From assembly GCA_030142905.1 (NCBI GenBank), contig JASJOG010000286.1:186001-250000 (forward strand): a stretch of DNA of 64,000 bases, given 5' to 3'. Shown one piece after another: positions 21,126 through 33,186 of the stretch. A program made the translations under genes and the position numbers. Numbering within the stretch: the stretch's first letter is position 1; every line of letters begins with the position of its first letter. The notes beneath the pieces were generated by a model. The model made no database searches, was not told the DNA's origin, and saw only the letters and a list, made by a program, of their open reading frames with translations. This DNA comes from Heliopora coerulea (taxonomy: Eukaryota > Cnidaria > Anthozoa > Scleralcyonacea > Helioporidae).

Positions 21126-21810
21126 GAGTTGCGCCCAGGTCATTGTAACGTAAATCACTAGAGTTATGCCCAGGTTATCGCATGGGTAAATCACTGGGAT
21201 TGCACCACGGGTATCGCCAATATAAATCATTGGGGTTGCACTAAGGTTATAGCAATGTATGTCTCTGGGGTTGCATCAAGACTATAGAAATTTAAATCAT
21301 TAGAGGTTGCACTCGGATTATTGCAATGTAAATCACTAATGTTGCATCTACCTTATCGCCACTGTAAATCACTGGGGTTACGCCCAGATAATGTAAATCA
21401 CTGCGGTTCCACCGAGATTATGGCAATGTAAGTCACTAAGGTTGTACCGATATTATGGCAATTTAAATCACTTGTTTGAACCGAGATTATCGCCAATGTA
21501 CATCACTGGACATGCAGCCCAACTCGTTGCATTGTAAATCACTGAGGACGCACCCAGGCCATTGCAGTGTAAATCACTTGGGTCTTACTTAGGTTATATC
21601 AATGTAAATCACTGCGGTTTTACCAAGGTAATCGCAATGTTAGTCACTGGAGTTGCATCAGGGTTATTACAGGTAAAAACACTGATGTTGAACTCAGGCT
21701 ATCGCAATGTAAATGATTGCGGTTCCACCCATGCCAAGCTCAATTCATTGTAAATCTGTTGGGGTGTACCCAGGTTATCACAACGTTAATCACTGAGGTA
21801 GTACCCATTA
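21126..21810. repeat. Degenerate 35-bp minisatellite, about 19 units
   Basis: Consensus roughly CACTGGGGTTGCACCCAGG followed by TTATCGCAATGTAAAT. Most units are 35 bp with a few of 29-41, and neighbours are strongly diverged. CACT and TGTAAAT are the best conserved parts. The unit is not a multiple of three, and the small frame at 21562-21753 is a chance product. Confidence 0.85.
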
Positions 21811-21829
21811 GGGGACTCCAGCCTTCAGG

Positions 21830-23700
21830 TGTTTAACAAAATTTTAAAAAAGCAGGGTGCAATTTGTGTTTATCGGGGATCAATTTTAAAGATTAATTTT
21901 CGTATTTCGTATTGAATATTTTAATCGACAAGAGGAAGGAAAATATATGGCTTGAAACGTTTGTGCAGTTTAAGTGCCATGTTCTGGCCAAGTTAAACAG
22001 AACTAGACGAATGATTCTATTGGCAACGTTTACCAGCAAATGCAATCGACAGTAACATCATCAAACACCACTAGGGAGAATATTTTGCAGCAGAAAAACA
22101 ATGAAAATTTTGACTGCTGACAACTGCCTAAACATTTACATCCTCACTTCAGCACTTCTGATAATGCGTTTTTATAGTTTATTTATACGTCGAAAGTAGT
22201 GTCTAGCTTGTAGATTAAAGCTTGCTAGATTGTAATTCTCGCATATGACTCACTGTTGAACTGGAAACTCAAGATTGTCGAAGCTACGCGGGGGTGTGGT
22301 TTAATAAATCGAGCACTTCCCCCACTCTTGGCTACGCCACGGCTCATGTGTGATATTTTTTCCAAGTAGCATGTTACCTGTACAAACATCTGGCAAGGTA
22401 ATATGCATACATACTTACTGAACAGTTTATATGACATTTTCGCCTGATTACAGTTGTACATAACAAAACGCGACGGTCTATTAAAACATGGAACCCTGAG
22501 AAACACTAATTTCACGTTGGGACAAAAAGTCAAATTCTCTCTAATTTAGATCTTTGAATTCACACTTTTGATTTCAAATTTTGGGTTTTTATTACATCGT
22601 GTTAGATCTAGCTTATCAAGTAAGAACTCTTGGTCGACTAAATGAAAGTCCTCTTAACTAAGGTGGTCTCATACTTTAAAATTAGATTTTTCTGTGTTTA
22701 AGAATTTAGGAGAAGTAATTTCAAGCCATTGTAGTAAATCAAATTTGAACTATCAAGATCATCTTTTAAATTGATCAGTTGCCATGGCAACCAAAATAAT
22801 GGAGCACAAACAATAAAATAGTGTACCCACTTCAAACCTTATAGAGTTCAACCAAATAGTCAGTGTAGTTTTATGTAGGATTTAGTGCATTGGAATTGTA
22901 ATACTAAAGGTGCTAAACCTAAAAGACGCCTATTTTTTAAACGTTTTTGAGACTTTTTCAGATTCGTATGGAAAACACTAAGAATGTCAGAAATAGTTAC
23001 TCTAATATGTACAATATTAGGAAGTGTTTCAACAATAAATTAAATTTTATAGGTTCAGTTCCTAACTGTTATTTTTGCTATCTGTGCTGGAAAGATGGAT
23101 ACAATCTGTAAAAAGGTAAACTTAATTTACGCTTGATAAAGATGCTTTTAAGGTGCTTCAACAACTCGAGAAAAGCAGATTCAAAATTTAATATTAAATA
23201 TGCTGAATGGACTTTGTAGTCTTCCAGCACCTTTAGGAATAATCTATAGAAAATTTTTATGTGCTCAATATTTTCATAAAGTTCCGGGCTCAAAGTCTAG
23301 GTCTAGGTCATCAAAAAAAATTCTGGAAATCATTCAAGATCACCGTGAAGAAGAACTTTAATTTTCTCCGGAAAATTTGATATTTTGAGTGTAAGAGTCC
23401 CTTGACACAGATTCTGTCATCATGCTTACATATACCTATGTGATCTAAAATGTAGTCATTCATGATGTCGAAACAAAAGATATGACAATCTAAGTATCCC
23501 TGAGGGAACAAATAAAGCAAATATAAGTACAAGCACAAGGTATGAATGCTATAACCTACGCAACCATGAAAGCAACACAAAAGCGAAACAAAGGCTGTTT
23601 AGTCTTGTGTTTGTACTTTCGTTTGCATCACTTGAGTGAACAAGGCATACGATTGTTCATCCAGACTTATGTGATTAACTATTTCGAGCACAAACCCTGC
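21830..23700. other. Non-coding; possible hAT-end fragment
   Basis: 22290-22345 contains GTGGTTTAATAAATCGAGC, a CCCCCA run and TTGGCTACGCCACGGC, resembling the inner end of a hAT element (TTGGCTACGCCACTG). No partner was found. The minus-strand frames at 22225-22533 and 23078-23580 have no recognisable domain. Confidence 0.3.
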
Positions 23701-23702
23701 TT

Positions 23703-24064
23703 GTTTTTCTGGTTTTAGAACAGGTAATTGGAATCACACTGGTGTTACAGTTGTGTAGTTGTGATTGTCTAACGATTGGGAGTGAAACTGTTAATGATGG
23801 AACGCGCTTTTAGCCGTAGGCCATAGTGAGCGTGACATGGCTACGCTAATGGTATGCCATGTAGAGTTGAGTGAATGAGTATGAGTTTTTAGTTTCAGAG
23901 TAAATCCTGGAGTGTACATTTGTGTTGTGCAAGTATATTAGTAATTGCCACGAGTGCGATACGGGAATTCAAAACCGACCACCCGGCTATAGGGGTTTTA
24001 CCGACAGTTAGACGGCTATGCAGTTGGCCATGCAGTGTGGAGTTTAATAAAGAAGTATGTAATA
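23703..24064 (+). repeat. LTR-like dispersed repeat, copy 1
   Basis: About 360 bp that recurs at 41221-41576 with roughly nine in ten positions alike by eye. Shared landmarks: GGTGTTACAGTTGTGTAG, GATTGGGAGTGAAACTG, GTAGAGTTGAGTGAATGAG, GCGATACGGGAATTC-like and TTTAATAAAGAAGTATGT. An AATAAA signal near the right end suits an LTR U3-R region. Neither copy has a clear target duplication. The frames at 23895-24195 are inside it and not genes. Confidence 0.6.
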
Positions 24065-24199
24065 AAGACGTATGGCTCATCAAAGTAGCAATACCTCCTG
24101 GAAACTTCTGTCATTATCTCATATACAACACAATCGAATATGATAATAAAGTATATACAATGGATAAACTGATTAAAGGAATGCTAAATGTTTGAAACC

Positions 24200-26400
24200 T
24201 GCCTCGCAAATCATGAATACTTCAGAATCTCAAGAAATATCATTTTACTTGTTAAACCTTAGTATTCTACTGACAAGTAATTAACTGTAAATGAAAACCA
24301 ATTTTTCTTTCAGTCAATTCTCTTGTCTATTCAGAACTTATTCGTAAAGATCACATGCACCTAATTGCGTCAGTGAAAACAAGCCACTTCACAAGAGGAA
24401 TCAGAATTTATTGAATAAGATAAGTGTATGTCTAACTTGAAATTCCTAAACGCACTAACCAGATAGGTATCTCGATTTTCTGTCTCACTTGAAGTGGTAA
24501 GATTATCCAACAAAACCGGTTTTTCTTAGCGTTTTGTTCCAGTATTTATATCACCAATATCACGGATTTGTAAACATCTAGCATGGTACTACAATTCAGA
24601 CATAATACTGGTTAGTCTCGACTTAACACTGGAATGTAGATCCCACTGAAAACACTCCTGTGCCGGATTAAATGTAAGAACTTTACTGAACGCGACCAAT
24701 GATGTTGCTTGTAAATTTCTAGATTTATAGCACTGCTCTGGGTCGCGTTAAGTAACCTTAAATATTCAATCAGCCATATACAAAGCGTGTTCAGACTTCC
24801 TCGAGACGGAGATTACGAGTTATAACCTCTTTGTAATCCTTAACTAGATGGCAACTACGATTTAAGTATCTTACCTCAGAGTCAATAAAATCTAATGAAA
24901 TGAAATGATACTTCCGTCGAACGTAATCGAAACTTCCAATCTCTCATGTGCCAATAAATTTCTCACACTAGTTTCCTTTTAATATTTTACAATTACGTGG
25001 GCTTATTAACTCTAGGTTGACCAATCGCAGGACACATTCCATTTTCCTGATTGATACTTTGATAGGCTGGGTAAGAATGAACTTTCTATTGGCTATTGTC
25101 AAGGGTGATGTACCCGTCCCCATTTCCTTTACCGATAAATTGCAATAATAGATTAAGGGGGAAGTGAGAGACAAGTCGGAAACAGTCGGGTTTGCTTGGA
25201 CTTTTTACTAAAATTTAGTTCAGCAAAACAAAATGGGAAATTGACTATAAATGTCGTTATGATATAACAGCCAAGGGAAATTTCAATGTATCCTTTGGAA
25301 TATATAATTAACAAACAGATTTCGTTTTGTTGTCTAAGCGAAGTCACAACGTGGCAAAAAGAAAAATGTTTTACGAGACAAAGTCGACCTGGTCACTGAC
25401 GTTTTTACCATGTTGTGACGTCTTTTGTACACCTCTATGAAAACCTGGTTTGAATATATAGACCACTTCCAAAATTTTTTGCTTTTCGGTGCCAAAATTT
25501 GTCTCTTCGTGTAGCCACCACACTGTTAATTTAAGTTAAAAGTAAACATTGGGTTCTTGTTTTTCATGTTGAAGCTTTTCTTTGGCAATAAACTTAAAAA
25601 TTTAGGAAAAGTGTACATTACCGTTGATCATGGTTTTCGGAGGAGTATCACTGAAATTGTCAATCTCTACATAGATGCAAATATCCCGCAGCAAGTGCAG
25701 TAAATCATGGGGGAAGTGAAGGGGATGTATCCCACCAACCTTTTGACAAGGGTGGATAATTCTCGTTGTCATTCCTCCTACTTTTGAACTTGAGAATTTC
25801 GAAGGAACTTGAGAGTATCTAATGCAATAGTCATATATTCGTTCAAATGTTATATTTTCCCTGCCCTATTTTCTGTTAGTTACTTCGTCAGTAATTACAT
25901 ATCAGTCAACTACAAACTGCGTCTGTGTAATTGTCTGCCCCGCGTCACTGCAGTTGACTCTTTGAGAATCGGTCTTGTTTTTAAGAAATATGCCCCCCGC
26001 CTTTTTTGTATGAATTTACTCCCCTGCATGCAGCGTGAAGAGCATTTTGAAAGCAGAGATGGGGAATGGGTGGAGAAGAAAAACTTCTGACTGGTCACAC
26101 TGAAGAAGCAGCGAAGATACATTTTAAAATTCGTGCTGGAACATATTTAAGGACTGCTATATAAGTCATCTATCAGTAATATTCGCTAGGAAAACAACAT
26201 CTCTTATAAAGCCTAGCGGCAGAATGACGGCGAAATACAATTAGTTTTCACCATGTACTGGAACAACATTAAGAAATATTAAATGTTATACATATTATAC
26301 GTACACATCTCACTCTCATCGTGTATTACATTGACGTATTACATTGTCTAAAGATGACTCCATTGCCTGATGATGCAGGAAAGTCTGGTTATTATTTTGA
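24200..26400. other. Non-coding, nothing recognised
   Basis: Small frames on both strands without domains, splice context or conservation that I can judge. Confidence 0.35.
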
Positions 26401-26418
26401 CTCCATGTTTTGAATGCA

Positions 26419-26605
26419 GGCATTTCCGAAGTAAACATCGTTAAAGAATTTGTGTATAATAAAGAAGAAAAAAAATGGGATGTCAATCCACTCAAACTTT
26501 TTAAGAGAGCTGTCGAAGGTGGAAAATTTTGTTTTTTAAGAAAAAATAGGGAAGATTCACGAAAGTCAAATCCTTACAATTACGTAGCTTTGTTTAGTAT
26601 ATATT
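26419..26605 (+). other. Possible coding exon, unrecognised
   Basis: After an acceptor-like TTTTGAATGCAG at 26407-26418 a charged, protein-like frame of about 60 residues follows (SEVNIVKEFVYNKEEKKWD ... KLFKRAVEGGKFCFLRK), ending at a TGA after 26604. The composition looks coding, but I recognise no family and no clear donor precedes the stop. It could be a terminal exon or chance. Confidence 0.25.
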
Positions 26606-26829
26606 GATATGAAAGGGCATGAATATTTAAATATTATAACTAAACTTATTTGTGTACAAACGGAAACAGTAAAGATTTGCAAGAACGCAAAAGACACCAA
26701 AAGTTGGAGACTTAGACATTTGTTTTATAGAGATGATCTGCTGTGTGACGTTTATAAAGGCGACAGAAAGAGAGCGAGTGCGCGAGGATAAAGTGATGAA
26801 TGACAGAGCAAAATTTTTTAATTTCATGT

Positions 26830-29800
26830 TTGGAATGATGTTTGAGTAAATTTTGTATTGCTTCTTAATACTTTGAATAGTTTGATTGAGGAAATTGATA
26901 TTTTGCCATGCTGTTTCTTATTGTGTCAAAAGTTAAGTGATTACACAAAGATCTTTGTATTGTTATCGAACAGTTATTTTTTCACCAAGTTTCCTGTCAC
27001 GAAATTTCTCATAATATAATATCGTAGACACATTGATGGTCTTCTACTCCAAAAATTTGGAGTTGCGAGAACTGTTTGTGGGGAATTATTGGATGTTTTG
27101 GAATGTCTTTTTAGTCGTGTGACAGTGTGACTGTTTCACGTTACAACATGTATTGGAGTGCGTTCTGATTACGACGGTGGAAACATATTTATGAGAAGAC
27201 TTAAACAGAAAATAGTTTCTGGCAATTGACACATTACAATTATTACTGTATAGACGACGATTTTCGTGTCATCAAATGATTTCTTTCCTGCTCATGTCCG
27301 AGGGTGGCAGAAAACCGCAGGGATGAGAGGTTTAATGACGCACTTAGGATATCCTTATATTGATCTAAAGTCTGGTCACACGAGTTAAGTAAGTGCGACT
27401 ACAATTTCAAAAATGACGATAGGACAGAGTAGGTATTCCTGAGAGACATCAAAATTATCACCTACACAAGGTATAAACATAACCGCTTTTATGCAAGTAT
27501 AATAACAATACAAAATAGAAAACAGAAGTTCTTTTATCTCTCGCTTGTGCTTTCTTTTCATGTACGCCAGAACACTCTTAAATTTTGCTTTGCGTTGCGT
27601 TTGTACTTTCATCATGCTGGTCAGCCGGAATTAACGGTTTCGGCAGAGTTCAACCGAAGATAGGTTTACATTCGTATGAGCATCACTAGCACTGACTAAC
27701 GGGCATGGGTCATTAGAAAATTCAGTTTATGAAAGTACTTAAGATATCTGTCTCTTTCTGTTCCTACTGTGAACTGTTTTGCTTTCACTGACATGATTAA
27801 ACCCTTTTTAACTTTTAAGTAAGTATGTAAAATTTATATTTGTACTAAATAAACCTATCAGCTGACAAAGCTGTCCTTGCTAGTGGTCAAGTCAGGGCCA
27901 CCCCTCACGGGTCAAGTGTTACTACAGAACGCTAGGAAATTGGAGTGCCAGGAGAAAAGCTGCGCTGCTTGGCAGATTCAAAATGGACAACACTCTACTT
28001 TCACCTGAGTAACGTAATTTTGATGAGGAAACTGCACGAAGCCGGAATTGAAATGTGGTCACAGTGAGCTGAGAGGTATATGCACTACAACTGTGCCAAC
28101 TAGTGCATCTCCAACATGATGAATAAGTGTTGAATTAACATCAAAAGTTACTGTTAGAAGTGCAAGTATTAATATTGAATTTCTTGTCGTTGGAACGTCT
28201 AAAGAAAGCAAGTGGTATTTACTGGCAAGTAGTCATGCTTTTACGTAGCAGTTCTCAACAGTTTTACGTCCAAAAGAGAATGAGGCCACAGAAGTTGATT
28301 TTTCTGATTTCCAGGGGGGTCTTGCAAAGATTTTCCAACAGCTCTTTCAGGATAAAAACACAATCGTGAGTCTTTTGTTTCATGTTTTTTTATTTTATTT
28401 TCTCCCAGAAAACTAAATCGAGTTTCTATGCGTCTTCATTAACATTCTGCTTTGATGAATCTAAATTATTGCCGAAAAACAATTTTCATCTCCATATCAC
28501 CCAAACACGTCTCTTAGTTCAACATACCCAAGGTTTACTTAATCGAGGACTTTGCTTCGACCTGAAGTCCTCGGTAATTAATGTTCGGAAACTCCAAATA
28601 TTTCAACTGTTTGCACAAATTCGAAAATGTCCACACTCATCTATGCCAATCCCCTAAGCTTTTGAAAATTGTTGTTGTAGCTAAAAAATTCTTATTTTTC
28701 AGCCTTTTTTGCATTTTAAATAAACATGGTACCCTAACTGCTGGGTCGCTATCCCTACCTGCTCCCAAAGAGAAGTATAACTCACAGAATCCTCCTTAAA
28801 GAAAGTGAACCAGACTTTGTCAGATAATTTTCCGACGTTGAGTGAATATGGCGAGGGTGCTATTTTGAAGGCATGGCCGAAACTGCGAATGGTGGAACAT
28901 TTTCAGCTGTATTATTTTCGTTAATGCGTTGTGGCTATTACGCTCGAACGGAACTCTTTTGTTCAGTCATTTGTATCATGGAAGTTCTTACAATGTGGCG
29001 TTGTATTCAACCGCTTACTTGAAACATGTTCAGACGAAAAGACTGGTAAAGTTCTGGGTACTGATATTAAAAGAATATTCAAAAGCCTACTTTTTCCGAT
29101 TTCAAAACAGGCCAACATATTTTGGCACAAATGTCAACAATCTCAAGCACTTGGCCTTTCTCAAGACCGATGCTTGAGATATTTACATTGGGAGGTCAAC
29201 ACTACAAGTACTCTCGAGTGATGACGATTGGTTGTGAAAAAGAAGAATAGAAATATTTAAATATTGGATTTCCATCATGATTTTTGGGGATGCAAAATGA
29301 ATGGCAAAAAATTTCCTCTCCACGCCCCGCTCAGACCTCCATCTGCTTTATCTACTAAACATCCGAGAATTGTCCTGGGGCTTTGTAAATACATAGTCGA
29401 GGGCCTATCAGAAACTATAAAACCGCATGGCGACCGACCACTGCACGCACGATAACATTCAGAGGTGTAAGAGGTATCGAAATGTACGGAGAGGCGATAC
29501 TTAGGACTTTAACAAACAAAATAAGAATTTTTCCTTTTATTATTTTAATCATGTCTTGGAAGGATTCTATAGCAATCAAGGCAATAAAAACCAGCCCATA
29601 TAATCATTAAATTTGTTAGATTTTAATAGATACAAACTTTACTCAAATTGACTGTGGAGTCTTTAGGAAATGACAACTCTTCGCTGCGTTAAATTGACTC
29701 CCAGGTATGTTGAAAAGCAGGAGTAGTGCTAGAGTGGGTAGAGAGGCTACAGATCTTCCGTTGGAGAACTTTAGCTACCCTGTCGGGGAAAAACCAACAA

Positions 29801-30090
29801 TTTGTCGCAAAGGTCTCACTGATGATAACACATTATGTATTTTTCAAACCATAAGTACTTGTTATTGATTTAGGCAAGAAAGGTAATAGACTCCTCTTTT
29901 CATGTCAAATCCATAGATTAAGTTTTTATAGTCAGCTGTACCTATTATTCTTACTAAAAATAACATGTTTTCATCCTTCAATTAAGGGAATTATCAAAAG
30001 GGTGTGGTCTAAGTCTGTCTGGTTTAGCCCCTTTATCGAAGACGTTAGTCCCTATGTCCAGGAATTGCTGGCACCACCCCCTGTTGAAAA
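26830..30090. other. Non-coding; no supportable gene
   Basis: Plus-strand frames at 28929-29221 overlap in two phases and neither shows a domain. Polypyrimidine and AT-rich stretches suggest intron or intergenic sequence. Confidence 0.35.
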
Positions 30091-30098
30091 GTAAATAT

Positions 30099-30163
30099 TT
30101 AACCCTTTCTCGGCGGGATAAGACTTCTATTACAGGGGGGGAGCTCCCCTAAGAAAGAGTTAA
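30099..30163. mobile_element. TTAA-bounded mini-MITE, 65 bp
   Basis: TTAACCCTTTCTCGG at the left and AAGAAAGAGTTAA at the right, with TTAA on both borders as in piggyBac-type insertions. The interior shares GGGATAAGACTTCTATTA with 30950-30968. Confidence 0.5.
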
Positions 30164-30430
30164 ATAATTAAGATACCAGGATATAAACTACAGTTTATTT
30201 GGAAAAAGTTGAGCGCAAAAGTTTATGTTCTCTTAAGTTCCAAAGGCTTTTGAGGAAATGAAAGATATCTTAGCCACCATTTTGTATTTTTGGAGGCGCA
30301 CACTTTAGTCCCTGCTTCCTACGCCAGTAAATTAACGTCACCAAATTTATGGTGAAATATTTAATTTTCCTCAAAGAGCTACGACAAATTCTTCAAATTC
30401 AGTGTCGAAAATCGCAAAACTCTCCCATTA

Positions 30431-30925
30431 CTAAGGCTCTACGTTTGTTTTGATGTGAGCAAAATTCATAATAGATCTTAAAGACTCTTGCAAATTTATA
30501 ACCTTCCCATTGCACATCGCGAGGACCTGGGGAGAATACAGCACTACCGCTGCTCCGAAAATATCATTCTTTAGGGACGTCAAGACTGGAGCATGACGAG
30601 TACACGTGGCCTCAAAAAGATTTGTCAAGAAAAATCGTTTACCTTATGTAGCTTCGAGTCCGTCCTTGAGAATGGACTTTGAAGAAAAAAAAATAAAACA
30701 ACTTTTATTTCTGTCACTGAATCGATCTTTTCTTTAAGGTATATGTCTATGTCCACTGATCCTAAATACTTTAACCTGGGTTTATCCAGTTTTGATTTAA
30801 CCGATTCTTCCACTTCAGGCGTTATTGTACCCTCTTCATGCTGTAAATTCCCTTCAGATCTGACACTAACTATTACAATTAGTATTTTCGTCTTAATACG
30901 TGAAACATAAATTATCCATAATATT
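30431..30925 (-). other. Possible coding exons, unrecognised
   Basis: Two protein-like minus-strand stretches lie close together: 30870 to about 30690 (EGNLQHEEGTITPEVEESVK ... YLGSVDIDIYLKEKIDSV) and 30628-30431 (LFEATCTRHAPVLTSLKND ... YSPQVLAMCNGKVINLQES). Composition and length suit exons, but I recognise no family and cannot fix splice sites. Confidence 0.25.
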
Positions 30926-30933
30926 TTGCGCAT

Positions 30934-31032
30934 TAACTCTTTCCTAGCGGGACAAGTCTTCTATTATTTTACTCCGGCTAGCGTCAGACGATTTTGCCCG
31001 TCAAGTAACAACTCTCTCCGGGAATGAGTTAA
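30934..31032. mobile_element. TTAA-bounded MITE, 99 bp
   Basis: TTAACTCTTTCCTAGCGGG at the left, CTCCGGGAATGAGTTAA at the right and TTAA at both borders. Related to the shorter element at 30099-30163 through GCGGGACAAGTCTTCTATTA. Confidence 0.55.
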
Positions 31033-31039
31033 AGAAACC

Positions 31040-32900
31040 AAAATGAAAAAAATTGCTTAGGGAAACTGAGGTCCAAATTATAAAAGGGAAAAGACTGACT
31101 CTGGAGTTCATTATTTTTCATTATTACATAACATACCCAACAAGATACTAATTAAATGGTCCGACATATAAGCCTATCCCTACTGTGCTCGTAAAATGCG
31201 TAAAATTTGCTCCCTAGAATGCCAAAAAGTTGCTAAACAGACCTCGTTCAATGTTGATAACATTGACCTCGGCTTGGATAATTCTTCATATCATCCTCAG
31301 CCCCATCCAATAACTGTTTAATATCAGTTAAGAAAATAACTCGAAACTTCAAGGTTTAAAGAGTTGCTCGCAAATATGGGCGTATTTTAAGGAAATTCTT
31401 AACGGAACAAAATTTTCTGTTGTTCAAGATCTAGTTGTAAGGCTCTATGCAAAGCAGATGTTATGAGAAAAGTAAATATTAAAGGCGCCTTCTTCTGTTC
31501 GGCAAATCACCATCCATTTTAATTCATGACAAGAAAATAATTGGAAAAGGACGCCTTTTCTTAAAACTTGCGACTAATTTTATCTGATTACCCATTAAAA
31601 TATCAGATAAGGATTGCAATTGACCTGCGAAACGTTGTCAAGTAACAGGTTATTTGTTGGAAACATTGATAAACATCAGTAAATTCGCAGAAATTTAGGT
31701 TTTCTATCAGACTGTTCACTTTTCTCTGCTTGATATGACGCTGTAAGCCAATAACTTGTTCAAAAGTTGCTCCGAAAAACAAAATTTACTCGAGGTTCCT
31801 AGAACTTCAAGACGTTTCTCCAAATGCCAATTGTTGCTCAAACATTTACTGACCCAGGGACGGCGGGGATGGGGAAGGTGGGTGCTGTAGCCCTTCCTAC
31901 TTTTTTTTCAAATTAAGTGTTGAAACAACTACGCTTTAAAACACTTGTTATGAAATTTCCCAGAGAAACATACAAAATGTTGCATTTTTATCTCAAGCCC
32001 TTCCCCACTTGTAATTCCGCTCCGCCGTTCCTGTACCGACCACAATAGTGACAGGCTTAATTGGAAGGGGAACATGGCTGACTCCGCGTGTCCTCTTAGG
32101 CAAAGGGCACAGGGGTAGCTACCCCATCTTGCCTCCCTGGGTGCAACACTCATGCGCATGTTATAGTGAACAAGACAAACCCAAAAGAAAGAGGTGGTTG
32201 AGATTGGACCAACAGTAAATTACATGAAATTTTCGAACCTGGCTGGGCTATTTTATGTCAATTTTCTCAAAAAATATTGGTTTGCTTCAGTAGGTATAAT
32301 AAACACCAGAAAGAACGTTTTACCTTTAATCAAATACTATAAACAGCAACTAAAAAAATATAGTTTCACTTCGTTTTCCAAAGGCTCTTCTCTGTGTTTG
32401 AACATTGGTCGAATTCTCTCTGTTTCTTAAGTTTGGTAAACGACTGCAGTTTGAACAGACAAGTTTTCAGCTGTTAAAGATTCATTCCAGGACCATATGT
32501 TACACAGTGACCATCGAAGAACCGAATAGTGTAGCATTGGGGAAAAGACCAACAGAAATTAACTGGTCAGTACAGTGAGCATTTTAGAGACGCTGGAAGA
32601 GGTTTTTTAACAGAAATGAGGAAAGAGTGTCTTAAAGGACAATCAACAGGAACTGTAGTTTCCCGGAATGTTCTTACCAAGGGTCAGTCGTACAAAGTTC
32701 GGGTAGATTATCCCAAGGACAATTCCATTCGGCAGTATCCATATTAAGAACTACCGAGCCTTAATCCTGTGGTCTCGAATAGTCTTGTCCAGTGGATATG
32801 ATCACCTCACAGTTCATTTAATGAAATTTACGTATCTTAGCAGTGGCTTTGTTAGGGTTAATTTATTGGGGCAGCAAAACAACAAAAAACTGTCAGAAAC
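31040..32900. other. Non-coding, nothing recognised
   Basis: A CAGGGACGGCGGGGATGGGG string near 31855 resembles a hAT end without a partner. Nothing else supported. Confidence 0.3.
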
Positions 32901-33024
32901 AGAACCTAACAGATTGTAGTCGTAGGATGAATATTAATGCCCAGCTCAAAATTCGAATGTGAATAGCCATAACAGGATAAAACACGATAAATAACAAAAC
33001 ATGTTAGTTTAGACAAGCTTTACT

Positions 33025-33056
33025 GACGTTTCGTTGCTAACGCGCAACATTTTCAA
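33025..33056 (-). ncRNA. Hammerhead-like fold in the PLE terminal repeat (degenerate core)
   Basis: Read on the minus strand, a perfect 5-bp stem (GTTGC/GCAAC, loop GCGTTA) is followed by GAAACGTC, the 3' half of the short-stem-III hammerhead used by PLEs. The 5' core reads TTTGAAAA rather than CUGANGA. The same sequence occurs inverted at 35153-35184. Probably a decayed ribozyme or a distant variant. Confidence 0.4.
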
Positions 33057-33186
33057 AGTAACATAGATGATGGATAAGGTAAGGTTATAAATACGATATT
33101 TACAAGGTATGAAAATTAATTAGCCAATGAGAGGAGAAAAGGTGTGAGAAAAGTAGAAGAGGAAGAGCGGAAGGAGAGAAGACTAA

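Noticed and set aside
21126..21810. CRISPR array
   Set aside because: 35-bp units are contiguous and diverged with no unique spacers, and the genome is eukaryotic.
28929..29221. Protein-coding gene in overlapping plus-strand frames
   Set aside because: Two competing frames, no domain, no splice signals of note.
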